DNA of 64,000 bases from an uncultured Bacteroidota bacterium (GCA_903853805.1 CAINUN010000100.1:1-64000); one strand, 5' to 3'; counted from the first letter of the stretch, positions 9,656-18,830 are shown. Made by a program: numbers and translations. The notes: generated by a model not told the origin, from the sequence alone.

Positions 9656-10636
9656 TTAATCTTCTTTCTCCTTAAAAGGCATAAACTTATACGAAAGTCC
9701 CAATGTAAATAAATATTGCGAGGCAATGCCTGTTCCGTTGACGTATTGATACAGTGGGATTTCTGTCATAGTAAAGACTGTAAATGTTTTATAGGAATAA
9801 CTGACTTGTGGAACGAAAGCTATTTTCTTACTTCCAAATGAAGTAACATCGACTATCCCATACTTAATAAGGTCGTCAGCATTCATGTAATTCAATTTGC
9901 CAATAGTTTCTCCTTTAAGTTGAAGTGTTACACCTATTTTTTTGAAGTAAGTTTTGCCTGCAAACAAACCAATGCTTGCGTAATCGCCAAACTTTTCGCC
10001 CAAGGCATTCCATCCTTTACGGATGTACATAAGGTTCATAAAAACACGCGCTTTTTTCTCCGGATATCCTCTAAAAGCGAAGCCATAAAAAATGAAATCA
10101 TTAGAGCCAGTTGTCGTTAAAACTGCGGGTGCTGAAGGAATGTAGGTATTACCTGCCCAAGTAGAGTCGTAATATTTCCCCAATGGAATTTTCATGCCTA
10201 AACCAAGTGTTATTTCATCTCTTGTTTCCTCCGTGTTGTCCTCGTAAATTTTGTATCGGGGGAAAATGATAAGGTCGGCAAAACCTTTACCTACTTCTTT
10301 ATAGGCACCACTTAATGGCACTTGTGTTTTGTCTAAAAAATAGCCTGTTTCTAATGATAAAGTGAGCTTACTAGTCACTCCATAAGCCATTCTATAATAT
10401 AGATATTTTGTGTTGAAGTCTTTGATGTAAAAATTATCTGAAGGTTGATCTCCAGTAAGAAATTTTTTGCTGCTTATGTATTGGAAATTCATTCCCAATT
10501 CCATTTGCCGTTCAGCTAACACACCTTGTGATGTGCCACCAGCAACAGGGCTGCCACTCCCACCAGAACAGCAGCCTTGTGAATAACTATTGGTAGAAGC
10601 TAATATCAATAAGGTCGAAAAAAGTAGTGCCTTCAT
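9656..10636 (-). CDS. Outer-membrane beta-barrel protein with an N-terminal CC-Gly motif
   Basis: 326 residues. A signal peptide (1-19, ending NSYSQ) is followed at once by GCCSGGSGSPVAGGTSQG, a vicinal-Cys, Gly-rich segment that could bind metal or form disulfides. The remainder alternates polar and aromatic residues in strand-sized blocks (for example LTLSLETGYFL, DEITLGLGMKIPLG, LFTLGLSYKF) ending in an aromatic-rich strand, consistent with an 8-12 stranded barrel. It is the last gene of an operon with three secreted thioredoxin-like proteins, 9 bases after the preceding stop. That context suggests it works with them at the outer membrane. Substrate unknown. Confidence 0.7.
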   Translation of the reverse strand: MKALLFSTLLILASTNSYSQGCCSGGSGSPVAGGTSQGVLAERQMELGMNFQYISSKKFLTGDQPSDNFYIKDFNTKYLYYRMAYGVTSKLTLSLETGYFLDKTQVPLSGAYKEVGKGFADLIIFPRYKIYEDNTEETRDEITLGLGMKIPLGKYYDSTWAGNTYIPSAPAVLTTTGSNDFIFYGFAFRGYPEKKARVFMNLMYIRKGWNALGEKFGDYASIGLFAGKTYFKKIGVTLQLKGETIGKLNYMNADDLIKYGIVDVTSFGSKKIAFVPQVSYSYKTFTVFTMTEIPLYQYVNGTGIASQYLFTLGLSYKFMPFKEKED

Positions 10637-10645
10637 TGCAGTTTA

Positions 10646-11437
10646 TTAATTGGCAATCGTGAAATTGATAGTTCTTGAAGCGTTATCTGTTTTTAAGCGA
10701 AGGAAATAATTACCTGTAGGCAATTGATTTTCAAAGGAAATAGGCAAGGTGTGGTCACCAGAAAACTTCTCTGAAAAATTCATGTTCTTCACAGTTTTAC
10801 CAGTAGCATCAATAATATCTACAGAAACTTTTGAAGCGTCATTCAGATTGAATTTTAATGAAATGCCTCCTTTTGAAGGGTTAGGGAATACACTTATTGA
10901 AGCAATATTTCCTTGTACATCATTAACTGCAGTTGTCAATGCTTGATTGATAGCTGCAGTTATTGCAGCTCCATCATTAGCACCATTCCGAATGTTGAGG
11001 TATATATGATGGTCAGTTCCAGCTATTACAACCACATGTGGCATTCCACTTCCACCATAGTTTGCTTCGTTAATGGTATTGCCAATATTACCAAAAGATG
11101 TCATGCCGTTTGGACCAATAGAATTGGTACTTGCCCAACTATTTAAAGATGAGCAGGAAGTGTTTCCAGCATCATCGCTCAACCAATAAAGCACTTTACC
11201 AGGATGACTAGTAGCAAAGCTTTGTGCTGCATCATAAGCTGCTTTTGAATCGCTGATGCAAGAACTACAGGGCATTACCCAATTGAGTACCACAACTTTT
11301 CCGTTGTTTAATTCTGTAAATAAATTGTGACTTACAGAATTACAATCGTTAGCTGTAAAATCAGTTGCTGTGGTTTGAGCTTTTACACCCAAAAAAGTGA
11401 GCAATACAAGTACTGTTGTTGTAAACATTTGCTTCAT
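10646..11437 (-). CDS. T9SS-secreted thioredoxin-like protein, copy 1
   Basis: 263 residues. A signal peptide (1-20, ending GVKA-Q) precedes a thioredoxin-fold domain (about 28-170): beta strand VVVLNW, redox motif CSSC (57-60), helix ISDSKAAYDAAQSF, and GMPHVVVI supplying the cis-proline (P133). Two further cysteines, C32 (NDC) and C95 (TSC), are conserved in all three paralogues. A T9SS type A sorting domain follows (about 185-263; VFPNPSKGGISLKF, GNYFLRLKT). Expected action is thiol-disulfide exchange or metal binding outside the cell; the partner is unknown. It is third in a four-gene operon, 23 bases after copy 2, and its CxxC differs from CVGC of the other copies. Confidence 0.8.
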   Translation of the reverse strand: MKQMFTTTVLVLLTFLGVKAQTTATDFTANDCNSVSHNLFTELNNGKVVVLNWVMPCSSCISDSKAAYDAAQSFATSHPGKVLYWLSDDAGNTSCSSLNSWASTNSIGPNGMTSFGNIGNTINEANYGGSGMPHVVVIAGTDHHIYLNIRNGANDGAAITAAINQALTTAVNDVQGNIASISVFPNPSKGGISLKFNLNDASKVSVDIIDATGKTVKNMNFSEKFSGDHTLPISFENQLPTGNYFLRLKTDNASRTINFTIAN

Positions 11438-11460
11438 AAAATTGACCTTGTTTTTTGAGG

Positions 11461-12243
11461 TTAATGAAAGATTGAGAAACTTTTTAAATGATACTCCTTG
11501 GTTGATTTTATTTTCAAGAAATAATTTCCGTTTGGTAATTCACTTTTTAAATTTAGTTGAATATCATTCTTGTCTGATTGAATGTTTTTTTGTTTTTCAA
11601 TGATTTCCCCTAAAACGTTGATTACTTCAAATTCAACATCAGATGGTTGGTTTATATCAATTTTTAAATTCAAGACATTGTTAGTTGGATTGGGGAAAAC
11701 TAAAACCGAATTCAGCTCTTCTTTCACATCATTTACACTGTTAGTTATTGCTTGAACAATTGCATTGCTAATAGCAGCGCCATCATTAACACCATTGCGT
11801 AAGTTAAGATAAATATGGTGAGAGCTATTTCCTACTACAACCACATGTGGCATTCCTAAACCGCCGTAATTCATTTCATTGATTGTATCTCCAGCATTGC
11901 TAAATAACTGAATGTTTTCGGTAATAATATTGCTTGAAATAGCCCAGGAAGCCAATTGTGAACAAGGGGTATCTCCAATATCATCAATGAGCCAATATTT
12001 TACTTTTCCGGGGTTGCTTGCATTAAGGTTCATCATGGCATCATAAGCAGCTTTGGCATCACTAATGCAACCTACACAGGGTTCTACCCACACCAACACC
12101 ACAATTTTTCCGTTGTTGAGTTCAGTAAATAAATTATTGGTAATTCCGTCACAATCGGTTGCCGTAAAATCAGTTGCAGTTTGTGATTTTGCAACGAATC
12201 CTACAAACAATAAATTCAATAAAACGATGAATAACCTTTTCAT
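11461..12243 (-). CDS. T9SS-secreted thioredoxin-like protein, copy 2
   Basis: 260 residues, clearly paralogous to its neighbours over its whole length. Signal peptide 1-20 (ends VAKS-Q). The thioredoxin domain has C31 (TDC), VWVEPCVGC (redox C56-C59), C94 (DTPC) and GMPHVVVV with the cis-proline. The sorting domain (about 185-260) has VFPNPTNNVLNLKI and GNYFLKI, ending SFSIFH. The insert between CxxC and cis-Pro (NIITENIQLFSNAGDTINEMNYGG) has the same layout as in copies 1 and 3. It lies 21 bases after copy 3 and 23 before copy 1. The sorting domain has diverged more than the redox domain, suggesting selection on the redox part. Confidence 0.8.
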   Translation of the reverse strand: MKRLFIVLLNLLFVGFVAKSQTATDFTATDCDGITNNLFTELNNGKIVVLVWVEPCVGCISDAKAAYDAMMNLNASNPGKVKYWLIDDIGDTPCSQLASWAISSNIITENIQLFSNAGDTINEMNYGGLGMPHVVVVGNSSHHIYLNLRNGVNDGAAISNAIVQAITNSVNDVKEELNSVLVFPNPTNNVLNLKIDINQPSDVEFEVINVLGEIIEKQKNIQSDKNDIQLNLKSELPNGNYFLKIKSTKEYHLKSFSIFH

Positions 12244-12264
12244 ACTTATTGTTTAATAGGCGCT

Positions 12265-13044
12265 TTAGCTTTTTATGATTGGAATAGTTTGCGACTCTTT
12301 GTTGCTGGAACATCTTAATAAATAATTGCCTTCAGTTACTTCATTTCCAATTGGAAAAGAGATGGAATTATTCGAACTAGACATTTCCACAATATCGGTT
12401 TTTATGCACCTACCTAGCATATCTAGCAATTCAATTTTAAGCGTTGACAATTGAGCGTTATTCGTTTTAATGTTGATGATATCTTTAGTTGGACTAGGAT
12501 AAACGCTAAAAGTTGAGTGTTCAATATCTTCTATATCATTGGTCATTGCCTGATTGATAGCTGCAGTGATAGCAACCCCATCATTTGCTCCTCCAAGAAT
12601 GTTGAGATAAACTTGATGACTATTATTTCCAATAACTACTACATGTGGCATGGCTATTCCTCCGTAATTGCTTTCGTTGATCGTGTTGCCGATGTTGCCA
12701 AACACCTGAATATGTGCAGTGGGAATGTTATTGGTTTGTGCCCAAGAGAATAAAGTAGAACAAGGTGTATCTCCAACATCATCCGAGAGCCAAAACAAAA
12801 CTTTTCCGGGATAGGTCGTAGCAAAACTTTGAGCCGCATCATAAGCAGCTTTGGCATCGCTTATACAACCCACACAAGGTTCTACCCAAACCAACAACAC
12901 AATTTTTCCGTTATCTAATTCTGTGAAAAGATTACGAACGGCACCACCACAATCAGTTGCAGTAAAATCAGTTGCGGTGGTTTGTGCTTTAATGATGTTT
13001 GTAAAAAACAATAAAAAGGAAACAAACAGTAAGTTTTTCTTCAT
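12265..13044 (-). CDS. T9SS-secreted thioredoxin-like protein, copy 3 (first gene of operon)
   Basis: 259 residues. Signal peptide 1-20 (ends IIKA-Q). Thioredoxin domain with C32 (TDC), LVWVEPCVGC (C57-C60), C95 (DTPC) and AMPHVVVI, where Gly before the cis-Pro motif is Ala. The C-terminal sorting domain starts near VYPSPTKDIINIKT, with YPSP in place of the usual YPNP, and ends TIPIIKS. It is the promoter-proximal gene of the operon; the 207-base gap upstream contains three 21-bp direct repeats. The upstream neighbour is the metal-efflux operon, so a role in extracellular metal or redox stress is a reasonable inference, not shown by sequence. Confidence 0.8.
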   Translation of the reverse strand: MKKNLLFVSFLLFFTNIIKAQTTATDFTATDCGGAVRNLFTELDNGKIVLLVWVEPCVGCISDAKAAYDAAQSFATTYPGKVLFWLSDDVGDTPCSTLFSWAQTNNIPTAHIQVFGNIGNTINESNYGGIAMPHVVVIGNNSHQVYLNILGGANDGVAITAAINQAMTNDIEDIEHSTFSVYPSPTKDIINIKTNNAQLSTLKIELLDMLGRCIKTDIVEMSSSNNSISFPIGNEVTEGNYLLRCSSNKESQTIPIIKS

Positions 13045-13155
13045 TATTCTTTGTTTAAAGGAAATAATTTCTTTAACTAATTGATTTTAAGAGTCTTGAA
13101 CGTCTTTTGTTTTGTCTTGAATGCCTCTTATTATACTTTATTTTTCGTTTTTTTT

Positions 13156-13218
13156 TATTCCCGATATTGATAGTTTTTATCCCGATACCGTCCATTTTTA
13201 ACCCGATTTAGGTCATTT
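13156..13218. repeat. Three 21-bp direct repeats upstream of the thioredoxin operon
   Basis: Units start at 13156, 13177 and 13198 with exact 21-base periodicity. Each contains CCCGAT at the same position, a G four bases later and TTT at the end. Two helical turns per unit puts all copies on one DNA face, as expected for an operator. Unit 2 contains ACCGTCCAT, close to the described LytTR half-site pattern. The repeats lie 112-174 bases upstream of the first thioredoxin ATG. Identity of the binding protein is inference. Confidence 0.6.
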
Positions 13219-13251
13219 CTTTTCAAAAATTCATTTTTTTCTAAAGCAAAA

Positions 13252-14442
13252 TCAAGGTTTTTCATCTTCCAAAGGCTTTTTTCCACGCTTAAAAACATAT
13301 TCACTGTAAATCAAGTATGCGCCATTTGTTACTACTTTTTCGTTTTCCTTCAAGCCGCTAATTATTTCAATTTTATCTTTATTCTGAATGCCAGTTGTCA
13401 CCAATCTTGGTTCATACAAGCCGTTCTCTTTTTCAACAAATGCAATAGTTTTTCCTTGATTGAAAACGAGTCCATTCAAAGGTAATACTATTGCAGGTTT
13501 TAATTCTGTTTTTAACAACACATAGGCTTGCATGCCAGGTTTAAGCTTCAAGTATTCGTTGCTTAATTCAATGCGCACAATGTTTACTTGACTTCCGTTT
13601 TGCAATTCAGGATTGATGTAAACTACTTTGCCTTTTATGTTTTCATCAGGATAGGCTTCAGGAATTACATCCACCAAGTCGCCTTCTTTTATCAAAGCCA
13701 ATTCGGCGTTATAAATTTGCGCTTCTACCCAAATGTTGTGCAAATCAGCCAGTTGATATACCTCCATTCCTTCTTCCACATAATCTCCATCTTTCAAAGG
13801 AATTTGTGTAATCGTTCCATTTACTTTTGAATAAACAGGGATGGTGGTTTTTGCCTTTTTTGTATTTGATAGTTCATTGATCTGAGCATCGGTCAATCCC
13901 CAAAGCAAAAGTTTGTTTTTTGCAGCAGTGGCAATGCCTTCATCTTGTAATTGCAAAAGTTTTGTCTTTTCTAAAGCAAGCAAATATTCTTCTTGTGCTT
14001 GAAATAAATCTCGACTATAAAAGTCATACAACTTATCCCCTTTCTTCACTTCTGAGCCCACAATTTTAAAATTCAGGTAATCAATTCGTCCTTTAATTCT
14101 TGCACTTACTTGTTCCGTGTTATTTTGATTGACATTGAAAACGCCTGTGAGTAAAATCTCTTTTCCAATATTGCCAAGAGTAAGTTTCCCTGTTTTTATG
14201 TTCGCCAATTTTGCTTGTTCATTATTGAGTTTGATGTATTGCAATTGTGATTTGTCAATAATTGTTTTGGCAAGCGGCATCTTACAAATAGGACACATGC
14301 CAGGATGTTTTTCCACCACTTGTGGATCCATCGAACAAACATAAAACTCGTTCTCTTTCAAAGCAGGTTCACTCCTCTTACAACTTATAAAAAGAAGAAA
14401 AAGTAGGGTATTGATGATGATGAAATAGTTACTCCTTTTCAT
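13252..14442 (-). CDS. CusB-like RND adaptor lipoprotein with heavy-metal-binding domain (second copy)
   Basis: 396 residues. Lipoprotein signal with lipobox near LLFISC (Cys21), then a heavy-metal-binding domain (about 33-60): YVCSMDPQVVEKHPG followed by MCPICKMPL, giving Cys and Met ligands. The rest is a periplasmic adaptor: barrel-sandwich strands (SARIKGRIDYLNFKIVGSEV), an alpha-hairpin (about 150-200), and beta-barrel and membrane-proximal domains (LPLNGLVFNQGKTIAFVEK). Family role: linking an RND pump to TolC and passing metal ions to the pump. The start overlaps the preceding adaptor gene by 14 bases. It is last in the efflux operon. Confidence 0.88.
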   Translation of the reverse strand: MKRSNYFIIINTLLFLLFISCKRSEPALKENEFYVCSMDPQVVEKHPGMCPICKMPLAKTIIDKSQLQYIKLNNEQAKLANIKTGKLTLGNIGKEILLTGVFNVNQNNTEQVSARIKGRIDYLNFKIVGSEVKKGDKLYDFYSRDLFQAQEEYLLALEKTKLLQLQDEGIATAAKNKLLLWGLTDAQINELSNTKKAKTTIPVYSKVNGTITQIPLKDGDYVEEGMEVYQLADLHNIWVEAQIYNAELALIKEGDLVDVIPEAYPDENIKGKVVYINPELQNGSQVNIVRIELSNEYLKLKPGMQAYVLLKTELKPAIVLPLNGLVFNQGKTIAFVEKENGLYEPRLVTTGIQNKDKIEIISGLKENEKVVTNGAYLIYSEYVFKRGKKPLEDEKP

Positions 14443-15700
14443 TGTCTTCCGTTTTTAAAAAGCCTTCGCTATCTAATAAATAATGTGCCTGAATGGCAAT
14501 TTCATCTTTTTCAGTAATGCCATCATAAATCTCTACCCAATCTTTAGTAACCGCGCCCACATCTATTTTCTGAGCAATGAAATACCCCTCTTTTTTTTGC
14601 CAGACATACTTGTTTCGTCCCGCATCCATCACAGCTGTTGATGGAACAAAAATCCCTTCAACGCCATCTGTTGCAATCTTTCCTTCTACCAACATTCCTG
14701 TTTTTAAGCCTTTATTATTTTCTTTTAAAACAATTCTTACCAAAGTTGTCTTTGCATTGTTTTGTATTGGTTCGATAAAATCTACTGTTCCAATAAAGCC
14801 ATTTGTTACAACATCATTTAGTTTTAAAATTACTTGTTGTTTGTTGTGAATTGCTGCGATGTCTTTTGCTTTTACTTGCAACATTACTACAGGTTTTTGT
14901 GGGTCAACCACATTGAAAATTGTTTGTCCTTCATTCACATACATCCCTTCTTTTAGAGAAAAAGAATTGGAGGAAAAACGAGAAGATGTATTTGTAGATT
15001 CATTCATTCCATTGTTAGTATTTGTAGATTTACTTTCCTCTCTTATTACCCCATTCCATTTGCTATAAACAGTAACTGTTCTTTGCAATAATTTTTTTGC
15101 AACCACTTTTTTTATTTGTGTTTCGTTCATGCCTAACACTTTTAGTTTTTCTTTTGCTGATTGCACAAGAGAATTCTCTTCCGTTTCATTCTTCAATAAA
15201 TAAATCAAGTTTTCTTGCCCCGTCACCAACTCCGGGCTATATACTTCCATTACTCGCTCGCCTTGATGAATGGGTTGGAAATTTGTCTTGATGAAGAGCT
15301 TTTCAATTCTGCCAGTAACTGTTGAAGCAATATTCTTCTTTATGCAATTATCGTAATCCACAAAACCCTGGGCAATAATTGTTATTGGCAATGTAGTATC
15401 AAAGGGTTTAGTGGTTTGAGTATTAGCAAGTACCGAAGAATTTACAGGTTTGATAATAGTGTTCATAATGTCTTCTGAAACCTTCTTCAATAAATCCATT
15501 CCCATACATTCTGGCTTTGGGCATTTACCTGGATGGTCTTGTTGAATTTCAGGATGCATCGGACAGTAATAGATGTCTTTCTCTTTTTGTTGAGCAATTG
15601 TTTCCTCAGATTTAGATGTAGGTTGTTTGCACGCAAATACGCAAAAACAAATACATACAAACACAAAAAACCAACTACCTAATTTGCATTTCTCTTTCAT
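14429..15700 (-). CDS. CusB-like RND adaptor lipoprotein with heavy-metal-binding domain (first copy)
   Basis: 423 residues. Lipoprotein signal ending FCVFAC (Cys24), then a heavy-metal-binding domain with YYCPMHPEIQQDHPGKC and PECMGMDL, a Cys/His/Met-rich site typical of CusB-type adaptors in Bacteroidota. Barrel-sandwich and hairpin regions follow (GRIEKLFIKTNFQPIHQGE; KEKLKVLGMNETQIKKV), with a Ser/Thr/Asn-rich insertion near 215-240 (SKSTNTNNGMNESTNTSS). It overlaps the TolC-like gene upstream by 26 bases and the second adaptor downstream by 14, indicating one translationally coupled operon. Two non-identical adaptors may form a mixed adaptor hexamer. Confidence 0.88.
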   Translation of the reverse strand: MKEKCKLGSWFFVFVCICFCVFACKQPTSKSEETIAQQKEKDIYYCPMHPEIQQDHPGKCPKPECMGMDLLKKVSEDIMNTIIKPVNSSVLANTQTTKPFDTTLPITIIAQGFVDYDNCIKKNIASTVTGRIEKLFIKTNFQPIHQGERVMEVYSPELVTGQENLIYLLKNETEENSLVQSAKEKLKVLGMNETQIKKVVAKKLLQRTVTVYSKWNGVIREESKSTNTNNGMNESTNTSSRFSSNSFSLKEGMYVNEGQTIFNVVDPQKPVVMLQVKAKDIAAIHNKQQVILKLNDVVTNGFIGTVDFIEPIQNNAKTTLVRIVLKENNKGLKTGMLVEGKIATDGVEGIFVPSTAVMDAGRNKYVWQKKEGYFIAQKIDVGAVTKDWVEIYDGITEKDEIAIQAHYLLDSEGFLKTEDNEKE

Positions 15701-16913
15701 AGGCTGTTTGCATTTTTAAGTAAGTGTCTAAATGAGTGAGGTATTCTAATTGTGCTTGTTGCAAATCATCCCAACTTAACAATATCATGTTCATATCACT
15801 AGTGTTTTGTCCATATGCAAGTAAACCCACATCTAAGCTTTTTTTGAAATTTGGAATCACTTGTTTTTGATAATAATCAACTTCTTTTTGCTCCGATTCT
15901 AATTCAATTTGATAAGCAGCGATAGCTTGTTTTGCCATGTTGATATTGTCTTGTTTTTCTTGTTCCATTCCAGCTATAGTAAAGTCCATAGCGCGAACTT
16001 GACTTTGATACATCCTTGCGCTGTATTTAAAAGAAGGGATTGTCATTGAACCCATAATCGACCCCATCTTCAATCCTCCATCTGTCATTTCACTCACAGC
16101 ACCAGAAACACTGAAAATAGGTTTTCGTTGAAGGGACATCAAGTTTTGATTGAGCTTCATGTTGTGAATTTCACTGTTGATTTTTTTTAAGTCATTTCTC
16201 CAACTTTCAATAGTATCCAATTGATATAGGATTGAGTATCCATTGTAATTCTTTAATAGATTGTTGGTGTCGAGGTCAATACTATTATTCACATCTTCGT
16301 TCATCAGAAAATTGATAACAGTGTAGTAAGATTTCAAAGCATATTCTTCATGAATTATCATGGACTCATTAGCAGCCAATTTTGCTTTCAAACGATAAAC
16401 TGAACTTAAATCGCCATTGGTTATTGCCATTTGTTTCTCTGCAAGCCCAATCATGATTTTGATGATTTTGATATTGTCATTCAAATAGCTAATCTTCTTT
16501 TGAGCAATGTAGATGTTGTAGAAGTTTTCTTTAGCCAAACTAAACAAGCCAACCTTAGTATAATTGGACTCATGATTACTGATGTCAGCAAACGAACTCA
16601 GGTAATTTCTTTCAGCTTTTGTTTTAGCTGTATTAGGAAATGTTTGAGAATAACTATATCGATATAGTTCGCCAGGATTCAATGATTTATTGGCAAGCCC
16701 GTTTAATTCAACAGAAGCCATTGGAGGCATCCAAGCGCCTGCACCATTAACTAATTCATTGGCTGCCGTAATCTTATTTTGAAAAGATTGAAGACGAGGA
16801 TTATTCTGTTCAATTTTATCAAGTACATCATTCAACGTTAACTTTTGCGCTTTGACCATTAGTGCAAATGCAAACAGCACAATTGTAATTATGATAATTT
16901 TTGTTTGCTTCAT
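15675..16913 (-). CDS. TolC-family outer-membrane efflux protein
   Basis: 412 residues with a signal peptide (1-22, LFAFALMVKA-Q) and two long helical hairpin regions with heptad-like patterns (KLTLNDVLDKIEQNNPRLQS at the start; NMAKQAIAAYQIELESEQKE and LEYLTHLDTYLKMQTAYERE near the end), typical of the outer-membrane factor of tripartite pumps. It would form a trimeric channel that exports metal ions with the CusA-like pump and the CusB-like adaptors encoded on either side. It starts three bases after the pump C-terminal half and overlaps the first adaptor gene. Confidence 0.88.
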   Translation of the reverse strand: MKQTKIIIITIVLFAFALMVKAQKLTLNDVLDKIEQNNPRLQSFQNKITAANELVNGAGAWMPPMASVELNGLANKSLNPGELYRYSYSQTFPNTAKTKAERNYLSSFADISNHESNYTKVGLFSLAKENFYNIYIAQKKISYLNDNIKIIKIMIGLAEKQMAITNGDLSSVYRLKAKLAANESMIIHEEYALKSYYTVINFLMNEDVNNSIDLDTNNLLKNYNGYSILYQLDTIESWRNDLKKINSEIHNMKLNQNLMSLQRKPIFSVSGAVSEMTDGGLKMGSIMGSMTIPSFKYSARMYQSQVRAMDFTIAGMEQEKQDNINMAKQAIAAYQIELESEQKEVDYYQKQVIPNFKKSLDVGLLAYGQNTSDMNMILLSWDDLQQAQLEYLTHLDTYLKMQTAYEREMQIR

Positions 16914-16916
16914 TGT

Positions 16917-18830
16917 CTAATGTTTTATAGATGATTCAACCATGTCCATCTTGCCATATTTGTTGAGTTCATATCGTTTTGTCAATTCAAAAACTACTGG
17001 GGTTGTGAGTAACACATGGACTGATGAAGTAAACACACCACCAATCATCGGTAACACAATTGGTAACATTACATCGCTTCCCACACCATGACTAAATAAG
17101 ATGGGGACTAATCCAAAAAGTGCTACGCATACAGTCATTATCTTGGGTCTTAGTCTTTGTGCAGCTCCTTTAAATACATGTTCACGCAAGTCTTCGTCTG
17201 AAATGGTTGCTCTTGAATTGCCCTTTAGTTTTACTAAATCGTGCATGGCTTCGTGTAAGTAGATCACCATAAAGATTCCTGTTTGTACAGCAATTCCAAA
17301 CAAAGCAATAAAACCTACGGCAACTGCTACTGAAAGATTGACATTATATGCGTAGGTCATATAGACGCCACCAACTAATGCGAATGGAACAGTAATCAAA
17401 CTGAAGAATGCTTCGCGAATAGATTTGTAAACCATATATAAAACCAAAAAGATAATGCCGATGACTATTGGAATAATGAGTTTCAAAGTTCTTTCCGCTC
17501 GAATTTGATTTTCCCATTGCCCACTCCATTCAATGAAATACACTCGAGGTAACCTTTGAATAGTTTCATTAATTTTTTTCTGTGCTTCTTGAACAGTGCT
17601 TCCTAAATCTCTTCCACGAACATTGAATAAAACAGTCCCTCTCAACAAAGAGTTTTCTGATTGAATCATGGGGGGGCCTTCGGTTACATTAATATCTGCA
17701 ACAGCAGATAAAGGAATGGCTCCCGAGTTAGTTTGAATTAATGTGCGTTTGATGTCATCAATACTATTTCTAAAATCTTGTGCAAACCGAACATTGACAG
17801 TAAAACGTTGTCTTTTTTCAATTGTTGTTGTTGCATTCATTCCGCCTAAAGCTGATTCAATTACTTCATTCACATCATTTACATTTAAGCCATATCGTCC
17901 GATTTCTTCCTTCTTTATTTGAATGTCTAAATATTTTCCACCAGTAATAGGTTCTGCATATAAATCCTTAATTCCTGTAATGCCTGTCAATTCTTTTCGA
18001 ATTCTTTGAGCAAGTACATTCAAGGTGTCTAAATTATCGCCCAATATTTTCACACCAACATCTGTTCGAATTCCAGTTGATAGCATGTTGATTCGATTGA
18101 TAATCGGTTGTGTCCAACCATTCACTGTGCCTGGGATTTGCAACTTTGCGTTCAACTCATTGATGATGTCGTCTTTAGTTATTCCTTTGCGCCATTCGCT
18201 TTTAGGTTTCAATAAGACGATAGTTTCAATCATACTAATTGGTGAATTATCAGTAGCAGTATTTGCTCGACCCGCTTTTCCTAAAACGTTTTTAACCTCA
18301 GGCACTGTTTTCAACAGCCTATCTTGTACTTGTAAAATTCTTTTCACTTCTGAATTGGAAACATCAGGCAAAGTCACTGGCATAAACAAAATGCTTCCTT
18401 CATCTAAAGGAGGCATAAACTCTGTTCCTAAATTCATCAACATTGGAATGCTGATGCATAAGGCCAAAAAATTTACACCTATTGTTTTCCATGGATTATT
18501 CAAGCATATTTTGAGTATTGGTCCGTAGAATTTTTGAAGTCTTTTGTTGATGGGGTTTTCTGATTCAGTTTTGCATTTTCCTTTTAAGAAAAATGAAATT
18601 AAAACAGGCACTAACGTTACTGCCACAAACGCATCAATGAACAAAATAAATGTCTTTGTCCAAGCAAGTGGTGAAAACAATTTTCCTTCCTGTCCGGTAA
18701 GCATAAAAACAGGTAAAAATGAAGCCACAATAATGATAGTGGAAAAGAATGCACCCTTGCCAATTTGTTGACAAGCAGCTTCAATGATGTTGAGCCTTTT
18801 TTCTTCTTTTATTTGTTGTTCCTGATTCAT
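16917..18830 (-). CDS. CusA/CzcA-type heavy-metal RND pump, C-terminal part
   Basis: 637 residues covering TM5 to TM12 and the second porter loop. Visible are LTGQEGKLFSPLAWTKTF after TM5, GTEFMPPLDEGSILFMP, GVKILGDNLDTLNVLAQRI, GPPMIQSEN (a Met here would align with a metal-binding Met of E. coli CusA, inferred) and TM segments such as PFALVGGVYMTYAYNV and VGFIALFGIAVQTGIFMV. Its ATG overlaps the stop of the N-terminal part as ATGA (18827-18830), in the -1 frame. Together with 18827-20101 it makes about 1061 residues, the normal length of a single-chain pump, so the protein is split in the cytoplasmic TM4-TM5 loop. Likely inner membrane; Cu/Ag or Zn/Co/Cd cannot be decided. Confidence 0.9.
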   Translation of the reverse strand: MNQEQQIKEEKRLNIIEAACQQIGKGAFFSTIIIVASFLPVFMLTGQEGKLFSPLAWTKTFILFIDAFVAVTLVPVLISFFLKGKCKTESENPINKRLQKFYGPILKICLNNPWKTIGVNFLALCISIPMLMNLGTEFMPPLDEGSILFMPVTLPDVSNSEVKRILQVQDRLLKTVPEVKNVLGKAGRANTATDNSPISMIETIVLLKPKSEWRKGITKDDIINELNAKLQIPGTVNGWTQPIINRINMLSTGIRTDVGVKILGDNLDTLNVLAQRIRKELTGITGIKDLYAEPITGGKYLDIQIKKEEIGRYGLNVNDVNEVIESALGGMNATTTIEKRQRFTVNVRFAQDFRNSIDDIKRTLIQTNSGAIPLSAVADINVTEGPPMIQSENSLLRGTVLFNVRGRDLGSTVQEAQKKINETIQRLPRVYFIEWSGQWENQIRAERTLKLIIPIVIGIIFLVLYMVYKSIREAFFSLITVPFALVGGVYMTYAYNVNLSVAVAVGFIALFGIAVQTGIFMVIYLHEAMHDLVKLKGNSRATISDEDLREHVFKGAAQRLRPKIMTVCVALFGLVPILFSHGVGSDVMLPIVLPMIGGVFTSSVHVLLTTPVVFELTKRYELNKYGKMDMVESSIKH

